Positions 12,656-26,640 are shown, counted from the stretch's first letter. The stretch is 64,000 bases of DNA from Branchiostoma lanceolatum (GCF_035083965.1 NC_089722.1:21507142-21571141); one strand, 5' to 3'. The notes: generated by a model from the letters alone, not told the origin. Numbers and translations are program-made.

Positions 12656-13860
12656 TCACTATTGCCCTTAAACCGTTATCATAAACATTAATATGTCAGC
12701 AGAGACCCAAGTCTGTCACCCTTGCCCCTTATCTGTCACGAAAGCCTTTAATCCCTCAGCGTTGTCCTTATCCCGTCATCATAGCTCTTAATCTCTCACC
12801 ATCATCCTTAAACCGTCACCATAGCCCTTAATCCGCGACCTTTGCCCTTAATCCGTCACCACAATCCTTAATCCATCGCCCTTTTCCTTAATCTGTGATC
12901 GTTCCTCTTAATCCGTCATCCTTGCCCTTAATCTGTAATCATTTCCCTTAATCCGCCATCCTTACCCTTAATCCGTCACCTTAGTCCTTAATCCGTCACC
13001 CTTTCCCTTAATCTGTACTCATTTCCCCTAATCCGCCATCATTACCCTTAATCCGTCGCCTTAGTCCTTAATCCGTTACCCTTCGCCTTGATCTGTAATC
13101 ATTTCCCTTAATCCGCCATCCTTACCCTTAATTCATCAACCTAGCCCTTAATCTGTTACCCTTTCCCATAATCTGTACTTATTTCCTTTAATCCGCCATT
13201 CTTACCCTTAATCTGTCACTTTATTCCTTAATCCGTTACCCTAGCCCTTAATCCGTTGCCCTTGACCTTCATCAGCCATCTTTGCTCTTAATCCGTCACC
13301 ATCACCCTTAAACCATCATTATAGCCCTTAATCCGCGACCTTTGCCCTTAATCCGTCACCACAATCCTTAATCCGCCACCCTTTCGCTTAATCTGTAATC
13401 ATTTCCCTTAATCCGTCATCTTTACCCTTAATCCGTCAACTTAGTCCTTAATCCGTTACCTTTCCCTTAAGCTGTAATCATTTCCCCTTATCCGCCATCC
13501 TTACCCTCAATCTGTAATCATTTCCCTTAATCCGCCATAGTTTCCCTTAATCCGTCACCCTGGCCCTTAATCCGTTGCCCTTGACCTTCATCATCCATCC
13601 TTGCTCTTAATCCGTCTCCATAACCCTTAATTTGTCACGAAAGCCTTGATCCCTCACAGTGGTTGCCCTCAATCAGTCACGTCGCCATAACCCTTAATCC
13701 GTCACCATAGCCGTTAATCTGTCACCCGATAACCTAATCCGTCACCTTTTCCCTTAATCTGTCATCCTTACCCTTAATCCGTCACCATAACCTTAATTAA
13801 TCCATAACCCTAACCATAATCCGTTACTCTTGCCCTTAATCCATCGTCAATGTTACATCT
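12656..13860. repeat. 20-bp minisatellite, about 60 units
   Basis: Unit close to CCCTTAATCCGTCACCATAG. Variants cluster by position, for example CATTTCCCTTAATCCGCCAT recurs roughly every 80-100 bases, showing that multi-unit blocks have been duplicated. Occasional single-base phase slips occur (13460, 13480). No direct-repeat/unique-spacer pattern, so it is not a CRISPR array. Confidence 0.95.
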
Positions 13861-14699
13861 TGTTATGACCAAATTTTAGGTCTTTTAGGCAATATAGTCT
13901 ATAGATATAGACCACAAATGGTATGACATGTTAGCAAAGTTGGGATGGTGCCATTGTGATGGAAAATTTGACTGGGTATCAATTTTAAGCCCTGTTTCCG
14001 AGTTAATGACTTCTCCAGGCACAGCAACATGGATGCACCCATGGGAGTATCAGTTACAGGGTACTGGTCTGGTGGGCGGACATAAGGACACAGCTGCAGT
14101 CACACAGTCTAGTACCGTGGCCACAGTGTCTAGACGTATGAGAACAAAGGGCGTTTCTTGTGTTAGAAAACAACTCATTTGTAGCGATAATATGGAGATT
14201 TCTAAACTCTAATCGAAAGTTGTGACAACATGGTGAGCAAGAAGGGATGTATCACCTCCATGTCAGCAGTGGAAACAACAACGGGGAAGCACGGCCAGAA
14301 GAGACTGGAAGAATATGGACTGTTTGAAAATAGCAACACCAGACGTTTGTTCATTAATCTCCAAGGCAGGAAAAGTTGTTGCACGTTCCGCAGACAGGAC
14401 TCGACTATGGAAATTTAGATTCTGAGACTGGAAGGACAAATAACACCAGAGCCGATCTGTACAGAACCGAGGTAAGAGGCGTCTGTTTCTGTTTTTGTGC
14501 AGGTAGGTCTTTTCAGTTTTTATGTTAACGTTACGCTTTTGTGGTCATTTCAGATACCTTTCATGGCAAGGTAGAGATTTCGGCAAGTAGCCATTTTCGA
14601 AACCATCTCGACGTATGTTTGATATTCAGAATTGCTGTTAAAAGTGTTATTGAAACTTTTTAGGTTTGATGAAATATGAGCAATAACTTAGCAGCCTAG

Positions 14700-15385
14700 A
14701 ATTTAGAAATACGTCGCAGTCATCCACGTTTCAAAATCATGTGCCATACAAACGTTGAAATTCCAGAACTAATTCTAGTATGTCGCATGTCCACGTATAA
14801 GAACTAATTCCAATACAACTTATTTGTACACATTTAAAAATCTACATCCCCGACAAATGTAGACTGTTACAGTAGAAAAACTACAAATGTAGAAAAGAAT
14901 AATACGTCGCACTCGTCCACGTATGAAAATCATACGCCTGACAGATGTAGAAATTCCAAAACTAATTCCAGTACATCTCACCCCTGACAAATGTAGCATT
15001 AACTGAAGACAAAGTACAAATGTACAAAAAAACAGTACGTCCCATCGTCCACGTATGAAAACCATAAATCATATGCCCGAAAAACGTAGAAATGCAATTC
15101 TAGTACATCTTTTTGTCAAGTATGAAAATGTGCAAAGCCCCCCCCCCGACAAATTAATTTAGAATTAGTTGTGTAGTTAGAAAAAAGAATACGTCGCATG
15201 TATCATCCACGTATTAAAATTTTACGCCTGACAAACGTAAAAATTCCAAAACTAATTCCAGTACATCTCATTTGTCCACGTTTGAAAACCTCAACCCCCG
15301 ACAATTGTAGAATTAGCTGAAGATAAATTAAAAATGTAGAAAAATGATACGTCGCATTTGTTCACGTGTAAAAAACATAAAAAAC
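14700..15385. repeat. Degenerate tandem array, about 130-170 bp period
   Basis: Five diverged units marked by ACGTCGCA then TCCACGT, followed by CTGACAAATGTAGAAATTCC and AACTAATTCCAGTACATC. Unit starts are near 14710, 14900, 15032, 15190 and 15348. Indels between units are common. Confidence 0.75.
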
Positions 15386-16679
15386 TAGAAAGGCAACATT
15401 TGCGGGAGCAAATGCAACTTGTTTCGCCCATTTCCCTCCCCACGCAAAAATCGACTGTGGCATAGAGGCTAACGTTTGTTGTATGTCTGCAATGCTGGTA
15501 TTTGAATGAATATTGAATTGAAGACCAGTCAGAAATGGATCTCTCCCAATTTGAAACCCTATGCATGGATGGGCTCTTCCAGGCACCCATATTCATATGC
15601 TATTATTTTTTAGTACAACGCTACGCCACACATTTTGTTTAATGCGCTATCGATCAGCGCCGATATTCAAGACTTCCCCGCGGCCCGATAGTGTAGACAT
15701 GTAACAGGGGTCTACGTAAGGAGGTTGAAAATTCTTACTGATTTACGTCATTTTTAGCCAAAAACTTTAAACAACTACTCAAAGCAAGCTCAACGTAAAT
15801 TTTCACGCACTTCACAACTCTCTATTGTTAATGTTAATGTTATTGTCAACGTCCCGACACGGGATGTTTCCTAAGGTGGGAAACGTTGGGTACTTTGTGT
15901 GCACTATTGTGCGCACTAGTGTCCAATCCTGGTGACAGAGGGGTAGAAAATTCGTGTACATAGCGAGGAAATGTCAGGTTTTACCATAGTGTCCAAGCTT
16001 GCGAACTTGTAGAAATCTTTGTTTCCATGCAGTGTTAAAATAAGAAAAACACCGTGTGTGTCGAAAAATACCACCAGAAAAGTTTTGAACCTTCTCAATT
16101 GCACTTACATAACTTCAGTAGGACACAACAATAACTTACAACACAAGGATGTGAGCCAGGGAGTAGTGAAGTTGTGTCTATATACCTGTCAGAGTACAAG
16201 TAGTGCCTCTAATTAAATTGACTATTTCAACCAATCAGGTTGAGCTTGATAAATCTGCGCTCTCTCATTGGCTGACCGAATTAGTCAACCCGGCCAGATG
16301 AATAAAGATGTGACCTTTAGGTCAGTGACCCCATATGAGGAAAATAGCCGATCTTCTTCCCAAAACACCCTCTAAAATCGCATTTCGAAGTATTGTATGC
16401 CAAAAGTGCGATGGGATTCTTTAAATATTTGTTCAATGTACCACCATAGCAAATTTCAGGTCATTTGGATGTATTTCCAGAGCACAGGAGGCCAAAATGT
16501 ACGTTTTTGGTCAGAAAAACCTCAATAATTTCACGTTCAAGGTCAATATCGAAAAAAATAAAAATAATGCTCCCAGGGTATTTACCCACTCTACATGTAT
16601 ACCAAATTTCAGCTCAGTTGGTGCAGGGACGACCGAGCTGAGTCGATAACAAGATTTGACAGGAGAAAGAAACCATACG

Positions 16680-16705
16680 AACACAATATATTGCGCCCAA
16701 CAGTA
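16680..16705. repeat. Short perfect hairpin
   Basis: GCCCAACAGTATGTTGGGC: eight-base arms with a three-base loop, within otherwise non-coding, probably repetitive sequence. Confidence 0.5.
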
Positions 16706-17599
16706 TGTTGGGCTCAACATAATTACAAATGTAGAAAAAAAAGGATACGGCACATTCGTCCAATTCTTAAAGTATCAGTTATACCCCCATTCCACTTGGA
16801 CGGCGCTTTCGCCGCGCTCTCACGGCGACATAAGGACCCCATTCCAAGTCACAACACGGTTACGGGGGGCAAATGACCCATATCTTTATATAATTAGTTC
16901 GAAATATTTCGAAATATGAAATAAACCTATCTGGCTATCTATATTTCAAATCTATTAAAAAAATCTCTTTTGACAGTCACTTTCGAAATGTTTGCAAATG
17001 ATCAGAACAACTTCTGAAACATAGTATTCTCGTATTTTCTTTTGTTAGAAACATTTATGAATACTTATAAAGATTTGTAATTAATAAAACAATAATTCGA
17101 AGATATAATAAATACCATTAAAAAAACGTAAAATTGACCAGATCGCCGTGAGAGTGCCGACCCAAAATTGTGAAATTGCTTATCAGTTTCACGCATATTT
17201 AACTCCAAATGTTGTTTTCCTAGCTAAAGATAAAATTAGTACAATTTTACCTGTACTAAAATGCGAATTTCGAGCCCTATTTTTTTAATCGAACTCCAAA
17301 ACCTTGAAGTAAGTATAACACGCCATATTCGTAGGTACTAAGAAATATGTCAAACAGCTTATCAGTGTCACATACATTCTAAATTTTGTTTCCCTGTGGC
17401 TGTAGGACCTAGCAACTACATGACTAACACGCCACCGCCAACTACTTTGAAAAAGAAAAGCCAATCATGATTTTGGAATAGTCTAATTCAAGTCAATAAT
17501 TCAAGAGGTTAAATCGACCGAAGCTGTCTACCGTCTTCAGAGACGACAAGAACCAAAGAAGAGAGCATTCAGGTTGATATGTTTCTGTATGTTTTTTTC

Positions 17600-17740
17600 T
17601 CGATCCCTGCACAGGTCACCTATACCGGACTACAAGGTCATCCGGGGCACCCGGTATCCACGTGCACTAGGGAGGAACAATCCAGGCCTGGAACAATCTG
17701 GCCGTTTCCCACACAGACTCTAACCGCAGCAGGGGAGGTC
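17600..17740 (+). pseudogene. Decayed kringle-like exon
   Basis: After an acceptor-like CCTGCACAG, three short reading frames in series resemble a kringle domain: PDYKVIRGT, then VSTCTREE, then QAWNNLAVSHTDSN. The consensus order in kringles is YRGT-VST-CQxW-PHxH. Joining them needs at least two frameshifts and the first Cys of the CQxW element is not seen, so this is called a relic. No neighbouring exons were found. Confidence 0.3.
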
Positions 17741-18649
17741 GCCGGAGACCTTCCACTGCCGGACCAGCATCAAAGCCTATTACAATGATTGTGCTGTTAC
17801 AACCAGACATTACCTGACACGATTTAGAGAATCACACATGGCGTGCACATGTTGTCCACTTTATTTGATTCAAACGAATACGTATTGTCTATTTTGTTGT
17901 TTATTTTAGTGTGCAACTTTTAGAAGCTGATTTTGCATGTATAACGTTATGAAAGAAAATACAGGTGATTAACCTCGTTAAAATCAAACCGGATGTACGA
18001 ATGGTAGAAACCCAATACAAATGTGTATGCAACTGCAAGCTGCAGTAACATTTCACTCCGTCACTTACGTCCAAGAAGTTACAGTGCAACTCCTTACCAA
18101 ACTTGGAACGGTTACTTTAGAATTAGTCTGCTAATTGTTGTGCTATAATTCTTTGACGGTTATTCATTTGTTTAAGTGAACTGCAGCGAAGAGATAAAGT
18201 AATCAATGTTGTGTGAGCAGAGTAAGACAGGAGACGAGAGATTTGTAAAACTAGGAAATTAAGGTCAAGAGAGCAATAGAGACATTCAGTAATTAATAAG
18301 GATCGTAGTAAGCCAACATTATGAGGTCATAATCAGTCAGTGTTATAACGTTTACGTCTCCCTTGGTAAGTATGCGGGAATCCTTGTCTCTGTGTCATTT
18401 CTTTATCCTTGATGTGGTCGTCTTCAAATCGGCATCTAAAAGAAACCGTATTTATACATCGGCCATTCTTTATTGTAAGAAGGAAAGGGTCTTAAGTATT
18501 CACCATTTCAAAATTGACTTTTCAAATTTTATTCCAAAAGCTAATTGGCCATCTCACCATTAAACAAACTAATCGTTCATTGTTTTTGTGGCTGTCGTCC
18601 CTACATCTCTGACAAGACCACAACTGCCATGTTCTTTAAGATCACGTCT

Positions 18650-20995
18650 CCTACACTTTCTAATTTAACATCACATTAAATAACAAATCTATATTAACCC
18701 TCTATCGTTGGGGATCTTGTCGTCCCTTACTTTTCGACAAGATCACAACAACATGATGCTCAGTGGACCTTGCTCGTCCTTTAGTACAGTGGGCCTTGTG
18801 TCCATTTGTGCCAACGGCAAGGTCACAACATCACCACACTAATAACTTTCATCTCTTATACCTAACATAAGTGGCAAAAATCACCCCTCCGGTCAAAATG
18901 GTCACACCCAACCCAAAACTAGGAAAAATATGGGAAACCAACATTAGCGACAAAAACCAACCCTAATATTATTGATTACAACACTTTCTAATCCAACATC
19001 ACATTAAATAACAAATCTATATTAACCCTCTATCGTTTGGGATCTTGTCGTCCCTTACTTTTCGACGAGACCACAACAACATGATGCTCAGTGGACCTTG
19101 CTCGTCCTTTAGTACAGTGGGCCTTGTGTCCATTTGTGCCAACGGCAAGGTCACAACACCACCACACTAATAACATTCATCTCTTACACCTAACATTAGT
19201 GGCAAAAATCACCCCTGTCAAAATGGTCACATCCAACCCAAAACAAAGCAAAATATAGGGAACCAACATAAGCGATAAAAAAACCCCAATATTATTGATT
19301 ACAACACTTTCTAATCCAACATCACATTAAATAACAAATCTTTATTAACCCTCTATCGTTGGGGATCTTGTCGTCCCTTACTTTTCGACAAGACCACAAC
19401 AACATGATGCTCAGTGGACCTTGCTCGTCCTTTAGTACAGTGGGCCTTGTGTCCATTTGTGCCAACGGCAAGGTCACAACATTACCACACTAATAACTTT
19501 CATCTCTTATACCTAACATAAGTGGCAAAAATCACCCCTCCGGTCAAAATGGTCACACCCAACCCAAAACTAGGAAAAATATAGGAAACCAACATTAGCG
19601 ACAAAAACCAACCCTAATATTATTGATTACAACACTTTCTAATCCAACATCACATTAAATAACAAATCTATATTAACCCTCTATCGTTTGGGATCTTGTC
19701 GTCCCTTACTTTTCGACGAGACCACAACAACATGATGCTCAGTGGACCTTGCTCGTCCTTTAGTACAGTGGGCCTTGTGTCCATTTGTGCCAACGGCAAG
19801 GTCACAACACCACCACACTAATAACATTCATCTCTTACACCTAACATTAGTGGCAAAAATCACCCCTGTCAAAATGGTCACACCCAACCCAAAACAAAGC
19901 AAAATATAGGGAACCAACATTAGCGACAAAAAACCCCCAATATTATTGATTACAACACTTTCTAATCCAACATCACATTAAATAACAAATCTTTATTAAC
20001 CCTCTATCGTTGGGGATCTTGTCGTCCCTTACTTTTCGACAAGACCACAACAACATGATGCTCAGTGGACCTTGCTCGTCCTTTAGTACAGTGGGCCTTG
20101 TGTCCATTTGTGCCAACGGCAAGGTCACAACACCACCACACTAATAACATTCATCTCTTACACCTAACATAAGTGGAAAAAATCACCCCTGTCAAAATGG
20201 TCACACCCAACCCAAAACTAAGAAAAATATAGGGAACCAACATTAGCGACAAAAAACACCCCCAATATTATTGATTCCAACACTTTCTAATCCAACATCA
20301 CATTGAATAACAAATCTTTATTAACCCTCTATCGTTGGGGATCTTGTCGTCCCCTACTTTTCGACAAGACCACAACAACATGATGCTCAGTGGACCTTGC
20401 TCGTCCTTTAGTACAGTGGGCCTTGTGTCCATTTGTGCCAACGGCAAGGTCACAACACCACCACACTAATAACATTCATCTCTTACACCTAACATAAGTG
20501 GCAAGAACCACCCCTCCGGTCAAAATGGTCACACCCAACCCAAAACTAGGAAAAATATAGGGAACCAACATTAGCGACAAAAACCACCCCCAATATTATC
20601 GATTTCAACACTTTCTAATCCAACATCACATTAAATAACAAATCTTTATTAACCCTCTATCGTTGGGGATCTTGTCGTCCCCTACTTTTCGACAAGACCT
20701 CAACAACATGATGCTCAGTGGACCTTGCTCGTCCTTTAGTACAGTGGGCCTTGTGTCCATTTGTGCCAACGGCAAGGTCACAACACCGCCACACTAATAA
20801 CTTCCATCTATCACACCCACACATTAGTGAAAACAACATCCCTCCAGTAAAAATGGTCACACCCAACCCAAAGCAAGAAAAAATTAGCAAGAAAACCAAA
20901 AAAAGAAAACTAGCAAGAAAAACACCCCTCCGTCTAAATAGTCACACCCAACATTAGCGAAAAGAAACACCCCTCCCAATAAAATGGTCACATCC
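18650..20995. repeat. Satellite array, seven copies of a roughly 325-bp unit
   Basis: The marker CTATCGTT(T/G)GGGATCTTG begins at 18702, 19030, 19353, 19681, 20004, 20329 and 20657, giving spacings 328, 323, 328, 323, 325 and 328. Each unit has an internal hairpin (CTTGTCG...CGACAAG) and GTGCCAACGGCAAGGTCAC. The left edge is a diverged half unit from about 18590. The right edge decays into shorter ACACCCCTCC repeats until 20995. Confidence 0.97.
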
Positions 20996-22630
20996 AACAT
21001 GGCCGCCCCCATCCTTGGATGCAAAAACAGAACAGGTTTTGCTATCGCAAACCTGTAATCATAGGACTTGCCTTCCCTAGTGTGTAAATTAAATGTAGTT
21101 ACTTAGAATTGAAAGACTTGTTTGACCTTACAAACATGTGGCGGCACTAAATTTACATATGCAAGTTGGTGAGAGAAAGGATACTGTTACCAGCAATGTT
21201 GACATGGCAGAGTTCCAATCTTGTATTTCAACTTGACCAGACCACTTGACTCTTTAAAAGTCATCAGCCTTCAGCAATATAACATCAGATGACTTAAGCA
21301 ACATTACTGATCCATCTACAAATTTGATGTAGTATAGCAAAATCTTTCTAGAGATCATAATTTTCAATATCAAGAATTTGTGCCTGAGAAAAAATGTTGT
21401 CATGGCAACACCGAAACATTGAATGGTTTTCAAAATCATTTATCATGCCTATGTGACTATGTCTGCATTGGCATATTAGCAATATAATATTATCACCGCC
21501 ATTATCGAACAAATACAATGTCCATTTCGTCTAGTAAATACAAAATCAGCAAAATGAAAGGCATACAAAATCTGCCAAAAGAAGTACTGAATCATGTCTA
21601 GATTGATCAATCTTTTGTCATATTCTGAGAAATTTCTGAATCAATTTCTAGATCTAGATGTTTTTGTATTGCTGACCCAACAGAACACTAAAGAAAGAAC
21701 ACTCTTTTATCAGGATGATTCACACTTGAGCTGACTCATAACTGTCCTGTAAGCGGCATCGCCCTTCTAGTCAGGATGTACTGTGGGGACATGGACCACA
21801 GATGACACATGGGGCCCAGAGATGGCTCCACCAAGGTCATACAAGGTCATGATGAAAAATACCACAAGGCCAAAGGTCACAGTTGGGCTGAATCTAATAT
21901 CTCCTGATTACATACATCATGTATATGTGATACAGGACTAGTATATAAAGGGTTGGACAAGATTTTAAACTGAGGAGTAAGTACATGTATGTTCAAGAGT
22001 GCAATACTAACATTGACTTCAAAGTTCAAATACATCTGGGTATGATCTTTAACATAGGCATGCAACGACTTTAATTTTTGCCTCACTAGATTTTTGGGGA
22101 CACCTGTTTTAATAAATCCATCCTAAATCCTATTTTACTCTACCAGACTAACCATGCCCGCTATAGGGAGAATATTTGCCAGGAGAGGTTGGCCACCATA
22201 GGGTTTCATTTGCAGGCGATGTTAACATTACTGTGGACTGACTCTCCTATCCTTTTATTCCTTCTTTTGCCAAATTCAACTATCCATACCCCCGTAGGAA
22301 GGCCTAGTGGAGGCTATGAAAAACTGATTCACAGCTTATTAGGCACTTGGCATTCCTTACTTGATATAAACATACCAGCCTATAGCTATAACCTTACTAG
22401 TACTCCAGTACTTGTACTAGTAGGCCAAAGGTTGAAGAGAAAATAGGTAGCTGTAGTACTGTACTTGACTTGCAAGTGGCCATGATTCTCCACATGTTTT
22501 CGCTTGCCTTTTCAACATCACAGACCAATCTCTGGCTGTCTATGCAGGTCAGACTATTTTCTGTATTTTTACCTTTTGAGAATTTGACCAAGGTGGGTGG
22601 GGCGATGGGATTGGTCTGTAGCTGGGATGT

Positions 22631-22711
22631 TTAACCTTTAGCCTGCTGAGGTAGCCATTTGGCACCAGCTCTGTATTGGTTATGACAGCTGGGTGAAGGT
22701 TGAAACCTTGC
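22631..22711. mobile_element. TTAA-ended MITE, copy 1
   Basis: TTAACCTTTAGCCTGCTGAGGT...CAGCTGGGTGAAGGTTGAA; diverged inverted ends. Related to copies at 28534 and 39519. Confidence 0.55.
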
Positions 22712-23139
22712 TTCTCAACTACTTTGTATGTTAAGATAAGTTACATGTATTTGTACATATATATACAGATATATGCATACATACAGTGACATGAAAACAA
22801 CTTTGGCAAATTTGTCCTACCCTAGGCCTCTTGATCAGGTATTTGTATACCTTACAGCTATTCCTTGGCAATAAAATTTCACTAAAAATTGTAAACTTAA
22901 ATTCTGCAAAGACTACTAAAACTATAAGTCAACTACAACAAAATTGCTTTAGCAGTCATCTCTGAAATCTAGATCACTCTACAGTAGACCACTGAATGTT
23001 AAACTTCCAAACAGGGCAACACAGCAGATCCTACAAATCTATAACACATGGCCAGACTAGGGTGGCTGGAAATTGTTCTTGATGCAATCTGATCAACTCA
23101 ACAGATCCATGCAAATTCAATTACCTGCAGGAACAATTA

Positions 23140-23800
23140 GGCGCAGTTTACATTACGTTTTTCGCGTCAGCGGCGAAATTTCCCGCTGTCGGGAGGCCGC
23201 TGTCGCGATGTCTCTAGACACACCGCCCGGAAATCTGACAGACACCTGCGGTGCTTGCATTTCGCCATCTTGTAGAAAGTATCGGGCGTAAGCATAACAA
23301 AAGCAAGAAACAAAATTGTATGATTGTACAACGGTAGACGGCGTCTCCCCGCCCGTATTAAACTACAAAGCAAAGCCTTGTTTATGTGTAGATATTCCAT
23401 GCTCATCACTCGTAAATGTGGGGAGGGGGGCACAAGTACGATAAATATATCCGCGGGGAAATGAATGCACGGCACAAAAGTCGCCGCGGATCCCGCGAAT
23501 CTCTCTCTCTATATATATACTGGGGATCTAAGTAGACTTACAATATGCTAATCAACGCGTGCTTTATGCTAATCGCCGAAACCCCGACTCCCGCTGACGC
23601 GAGCCCGACGTATTCTCTTTAGACGGAGTTTGAAGTTGACGGGGACTCCCGCTATGCTGACGGGCGACGGCTTCGAAGCTGACGGAAGAAAATTTGTTGA
23701 CAGCGGGACTACGTCGACGGGAATTGTCTTTACACGGGGTTCCCGCTGTCGCCAGTGGCGCTGACGGCAAAAGTATAATGTAAAGAGAGCCTTATATTTA
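23140..23800. mobile_element. CpG-rich element with inverted ends and repeated GCTGACGG motifs, carrying a nested insertion
   Basis: Left TTTACATTACGTTTTTCGCG and right GCAAAAGTATAATGTAAA are inverted. The right arm has at least six CGCTGACG/GCTGACGG motifs and the left arm has matching CGCTGTCG sites. The middle (about 23270-23545) is a truncated copy of the element at 36179-37231. No transposase frame. Confidence 0.6.
23270..23545 (+). mobile_element. Truncated copy of the GATCCGCGG element (right half)
   Basis: Shares AGCATAACAA, AGCAAGAAACAAA, GGCGTC(T)CC, TGTGGGGAGGGGGGC and ATCCGCGGGGAAATTGA-like blocks, and the terminal GGATCTAAGTAGACTTACA, with 36780-37231. The left terminus is absent. 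Confidence 0.75.
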
Positions 23801-23809
23801 GGTGCTGAC

Positions 23810-26640
23810 TATTGGGGCAGAGTGCAAAAAAAACATGTATCCCCAAAAGGATTACCATTCAGGTGAAGAAAATTCCAGATACTATAGCTACATGTATAGG
23901 GAGGTTTGCCCAGACAAAAAAAATCTTTACTTTACTAGTACCAGTATATATGGCTGTTTTTCAACAAGGCCTACAGCTTAGGCATTTCAGCTATCTAACA
24001 TGTACAGGTGAGTATGGGAAGGAAAACGCTTGAGACATTAAAGGGAGGCTAAACTTAGAATTGAAAAGCCTAATATACTTTGCTAAATATACCCCAAAGT
24101 AAAGTTCTCACTTGTTTTACATAAGTAAGTGGTCATAGTTCTGGGCTCTCCCACCATTAGCAACCTGCATCATACTGATAGCTAAACGCCTGATGATTGA
24201 ATTAATCAATTATTAGTATTACCACATTCCGGCATTTCCAAACCAGAAAGAATAGGGCTTTTCGATCTGGCTTTCTGAGGATGGATTTGGAGGAATTTTT
24301 CAACAAATTTGAGGGAATCAACGAGTTACTGAGCTTTGAACTTGGTGTTATTTTTTCTTTCCATTGTCACACCTTCGTTTCTTACCAGTCCCTTTTAGAA
24401 CTAAATGAATTGCACCTTTGACCCTGATCTGCCATTGATCAGGTGGGTGACAAAAGATACCTGTGATTTTGGCTACCACCATTGATACAGGAACAAGACC
24501 AGTACAAACATGTCCACAGTTCAAATGACATGCAAACAAACCTGAACAATACCTGAGATCTCACTTTGAAAGAGGTAACTTGGGTAAGCCTTTCACTTTA
24601 CCTTTACTACCAGACTGTGTTTGAAGTTTCAGAGATAAAAATAACATTTTACACAGTTATGTCATTTACTAATTAGCCGTTTGTGCTACTAGTATTGTAG
24701 GAACAGTATGGTACTATTGTAGCTATAGCTGAAGTCAGGGTGGAAGAGGCTATATGATATCACATAATCAACCTCAATTTTCCAAATAAGGTCAAGATCA
24801 TTAATTAAGTATGAACTGGTCTTTGGACACAATCAGAATTCTAACACTAACAGGTACCTACTCAGGAATGAAGAAATACATCAAGTTATCCCATTGTTAA
24901 ACATTAGTTGGCACTGACTAAGGCCATGTTGATTTGATTGTACATCAATTTACAGCATGATATATATATGTATATAATTCTCATCTTGCAGCTGCTTTGT
25001 ACAATTTACATTGTGGCCAACTGGCCATTAACTTCTCTTTTTTGTGGAAACGGTTGAAAATTGAAATTGATGCACGTGGATGTCATCCGTATAATCAAAT
25101 CAACATGGCCTGACTGCAGTTCAAAGGTTCAGGAGAGAAGCCCTGATTATGCAACCCTATCACAGGATCTGTTACAAGTCAATAATGCTATCTGGGTCTT
25201 TTCAAAGAAGCCATAATGGCCTACGTTAACTGCATACTAATGGTGACAATTTGATGTCTTCTTGAGAAGGCGTCCAAGTAATATCAATTACCACAGACAT
25301 TTTTCACCAGACTGTGCAACATCACCAATAGAAATCAATACAGAACCATGACAGAACACATGTCACCCTTGAAAGAACAGCAAGGTATCTAACATGGTCA
25401 TGTCATGTCATGTACAATTGTTCTTTATTTTCAAACTTAATCACCCAGCAAATCACTATATATAATATATGAGTAGATGTTGCATATACATGTACCATTA
25501 AAGCATAATTTCCAGCAATAAAATAGATAAAAACACAATGTATATAATTTCAAGCCTACAATTTCACCTTTCTAAAGAAATGTCAAAAGCCAAAATTATA
25601 TCTTTCAAGTCGTTTCTAGGAGCACTCATAATCTATCTGTCATAGTCTTACATGCAGACCAGGGGGTCTCAATATGGAAACTGTATAATCTTATTAACAC
25701 TGGGAGAGTACATAAACCAATAAAGCACTTATACAAGGGACAAATCCATCTTGTTGATTTGAAATTTTAGGATATACAACAAGCAGACAAATGTTCAATG
25801 TATAACTGTGATTGACTCTCTTTGACTTTCAGTTGAAACTTTGTTTCACAGAATTCTCATACCTCACATTTCACTCAATAATGCTTTGTGAGGACAAGGC
25901 CCAACAAAGCATAGCCAACAAAAGAGCAGGCAATTCAATTGCAGTAATCTACAGTGGTGTGAATTACTAATTGATCCAAATGCCAACCAATTTCCTATTA
26001 CGACATGCACTCACTCGTAACTGTAAGTTCATGGTGAGGACAAGACTTAGAGACTGTTATCCATCAGATTTGCCATTCAAAATCTGTCCCAGGAATTATG
26101 CAAATTCATTTTTAATAATATATGATTTATTACTATCGATGGCCGTATGGTTGACAGCCACATATTGTCGATGTCATCAATGTCAACATTAATTTTCATA
26201 AGATATACAATTCTAATTGCAAAAATTACAGATGTTAACTTGCGTCTTCAGTGGAGAAAGCCTTTGATATTAACTTTCTAACCAGCAATGATGATAATTA
26301 TAGCACCTCAGTGTTTCTATACTTTATGTAATGTATATTTTGCTAGAAAAAATGTGATTACAAATTAGATGTACTGTGTTATTAAAGTACAGTATCTGTT
26401 TTCACAAAACTGAAGAGAGTGGGGAAGGTTTACACATACTGTGATTTAAGCCTGACTTATTCTATGGCATGTCCAGAATCTATAGACACTGTCACACACA
26501 CATGGCTACACATTTCAAAACATCAACAACAACATCAACAACGTCAAAATATTCTAGATGCTGTGGGATAACAAATTAAATAACAAAAGGTTTAGTTGTT
26601 TACTCGTACACAATGTCAGGAATGGTGGGAGAGTGTAAAC
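23810..26640. other. Gene-free AT-rich stretch
   Basis: Longest open frames are under 75 codons with no family resemblance. Only simple TA/TATA runs (24960, 25460) are notable. Possibly intron of the CLIP transcript. Confidence 0.4.

Larger units (their letters stand above)
15600..18585. other. Gene-free stretch with scattered repeat-like segments
   Basis: Holds inverted CCAAT-like pairs (16230-16290), a CpG-rich short segment (16790-16870) and the kringle-like relic. No coherent gene. Confidence 0.4.

Noticed and set aside
12656-13860. CRISPR-like array
   Set aside because: Repeats are contiguous with no unique spacers, in a eukaryotic genome; it is a minisatellite.
14222-14418. 62-codon plus-strand frame (MVSKKGCITSMSAVE)
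   Set aside because: No homology recognised, no splice partners and no neighbours; length is expected by chance.
20657-20957. Open frames within the 325-bp satellite
   Set aside because: Not conserved in other units of the array, which carry frame-breaking indels.
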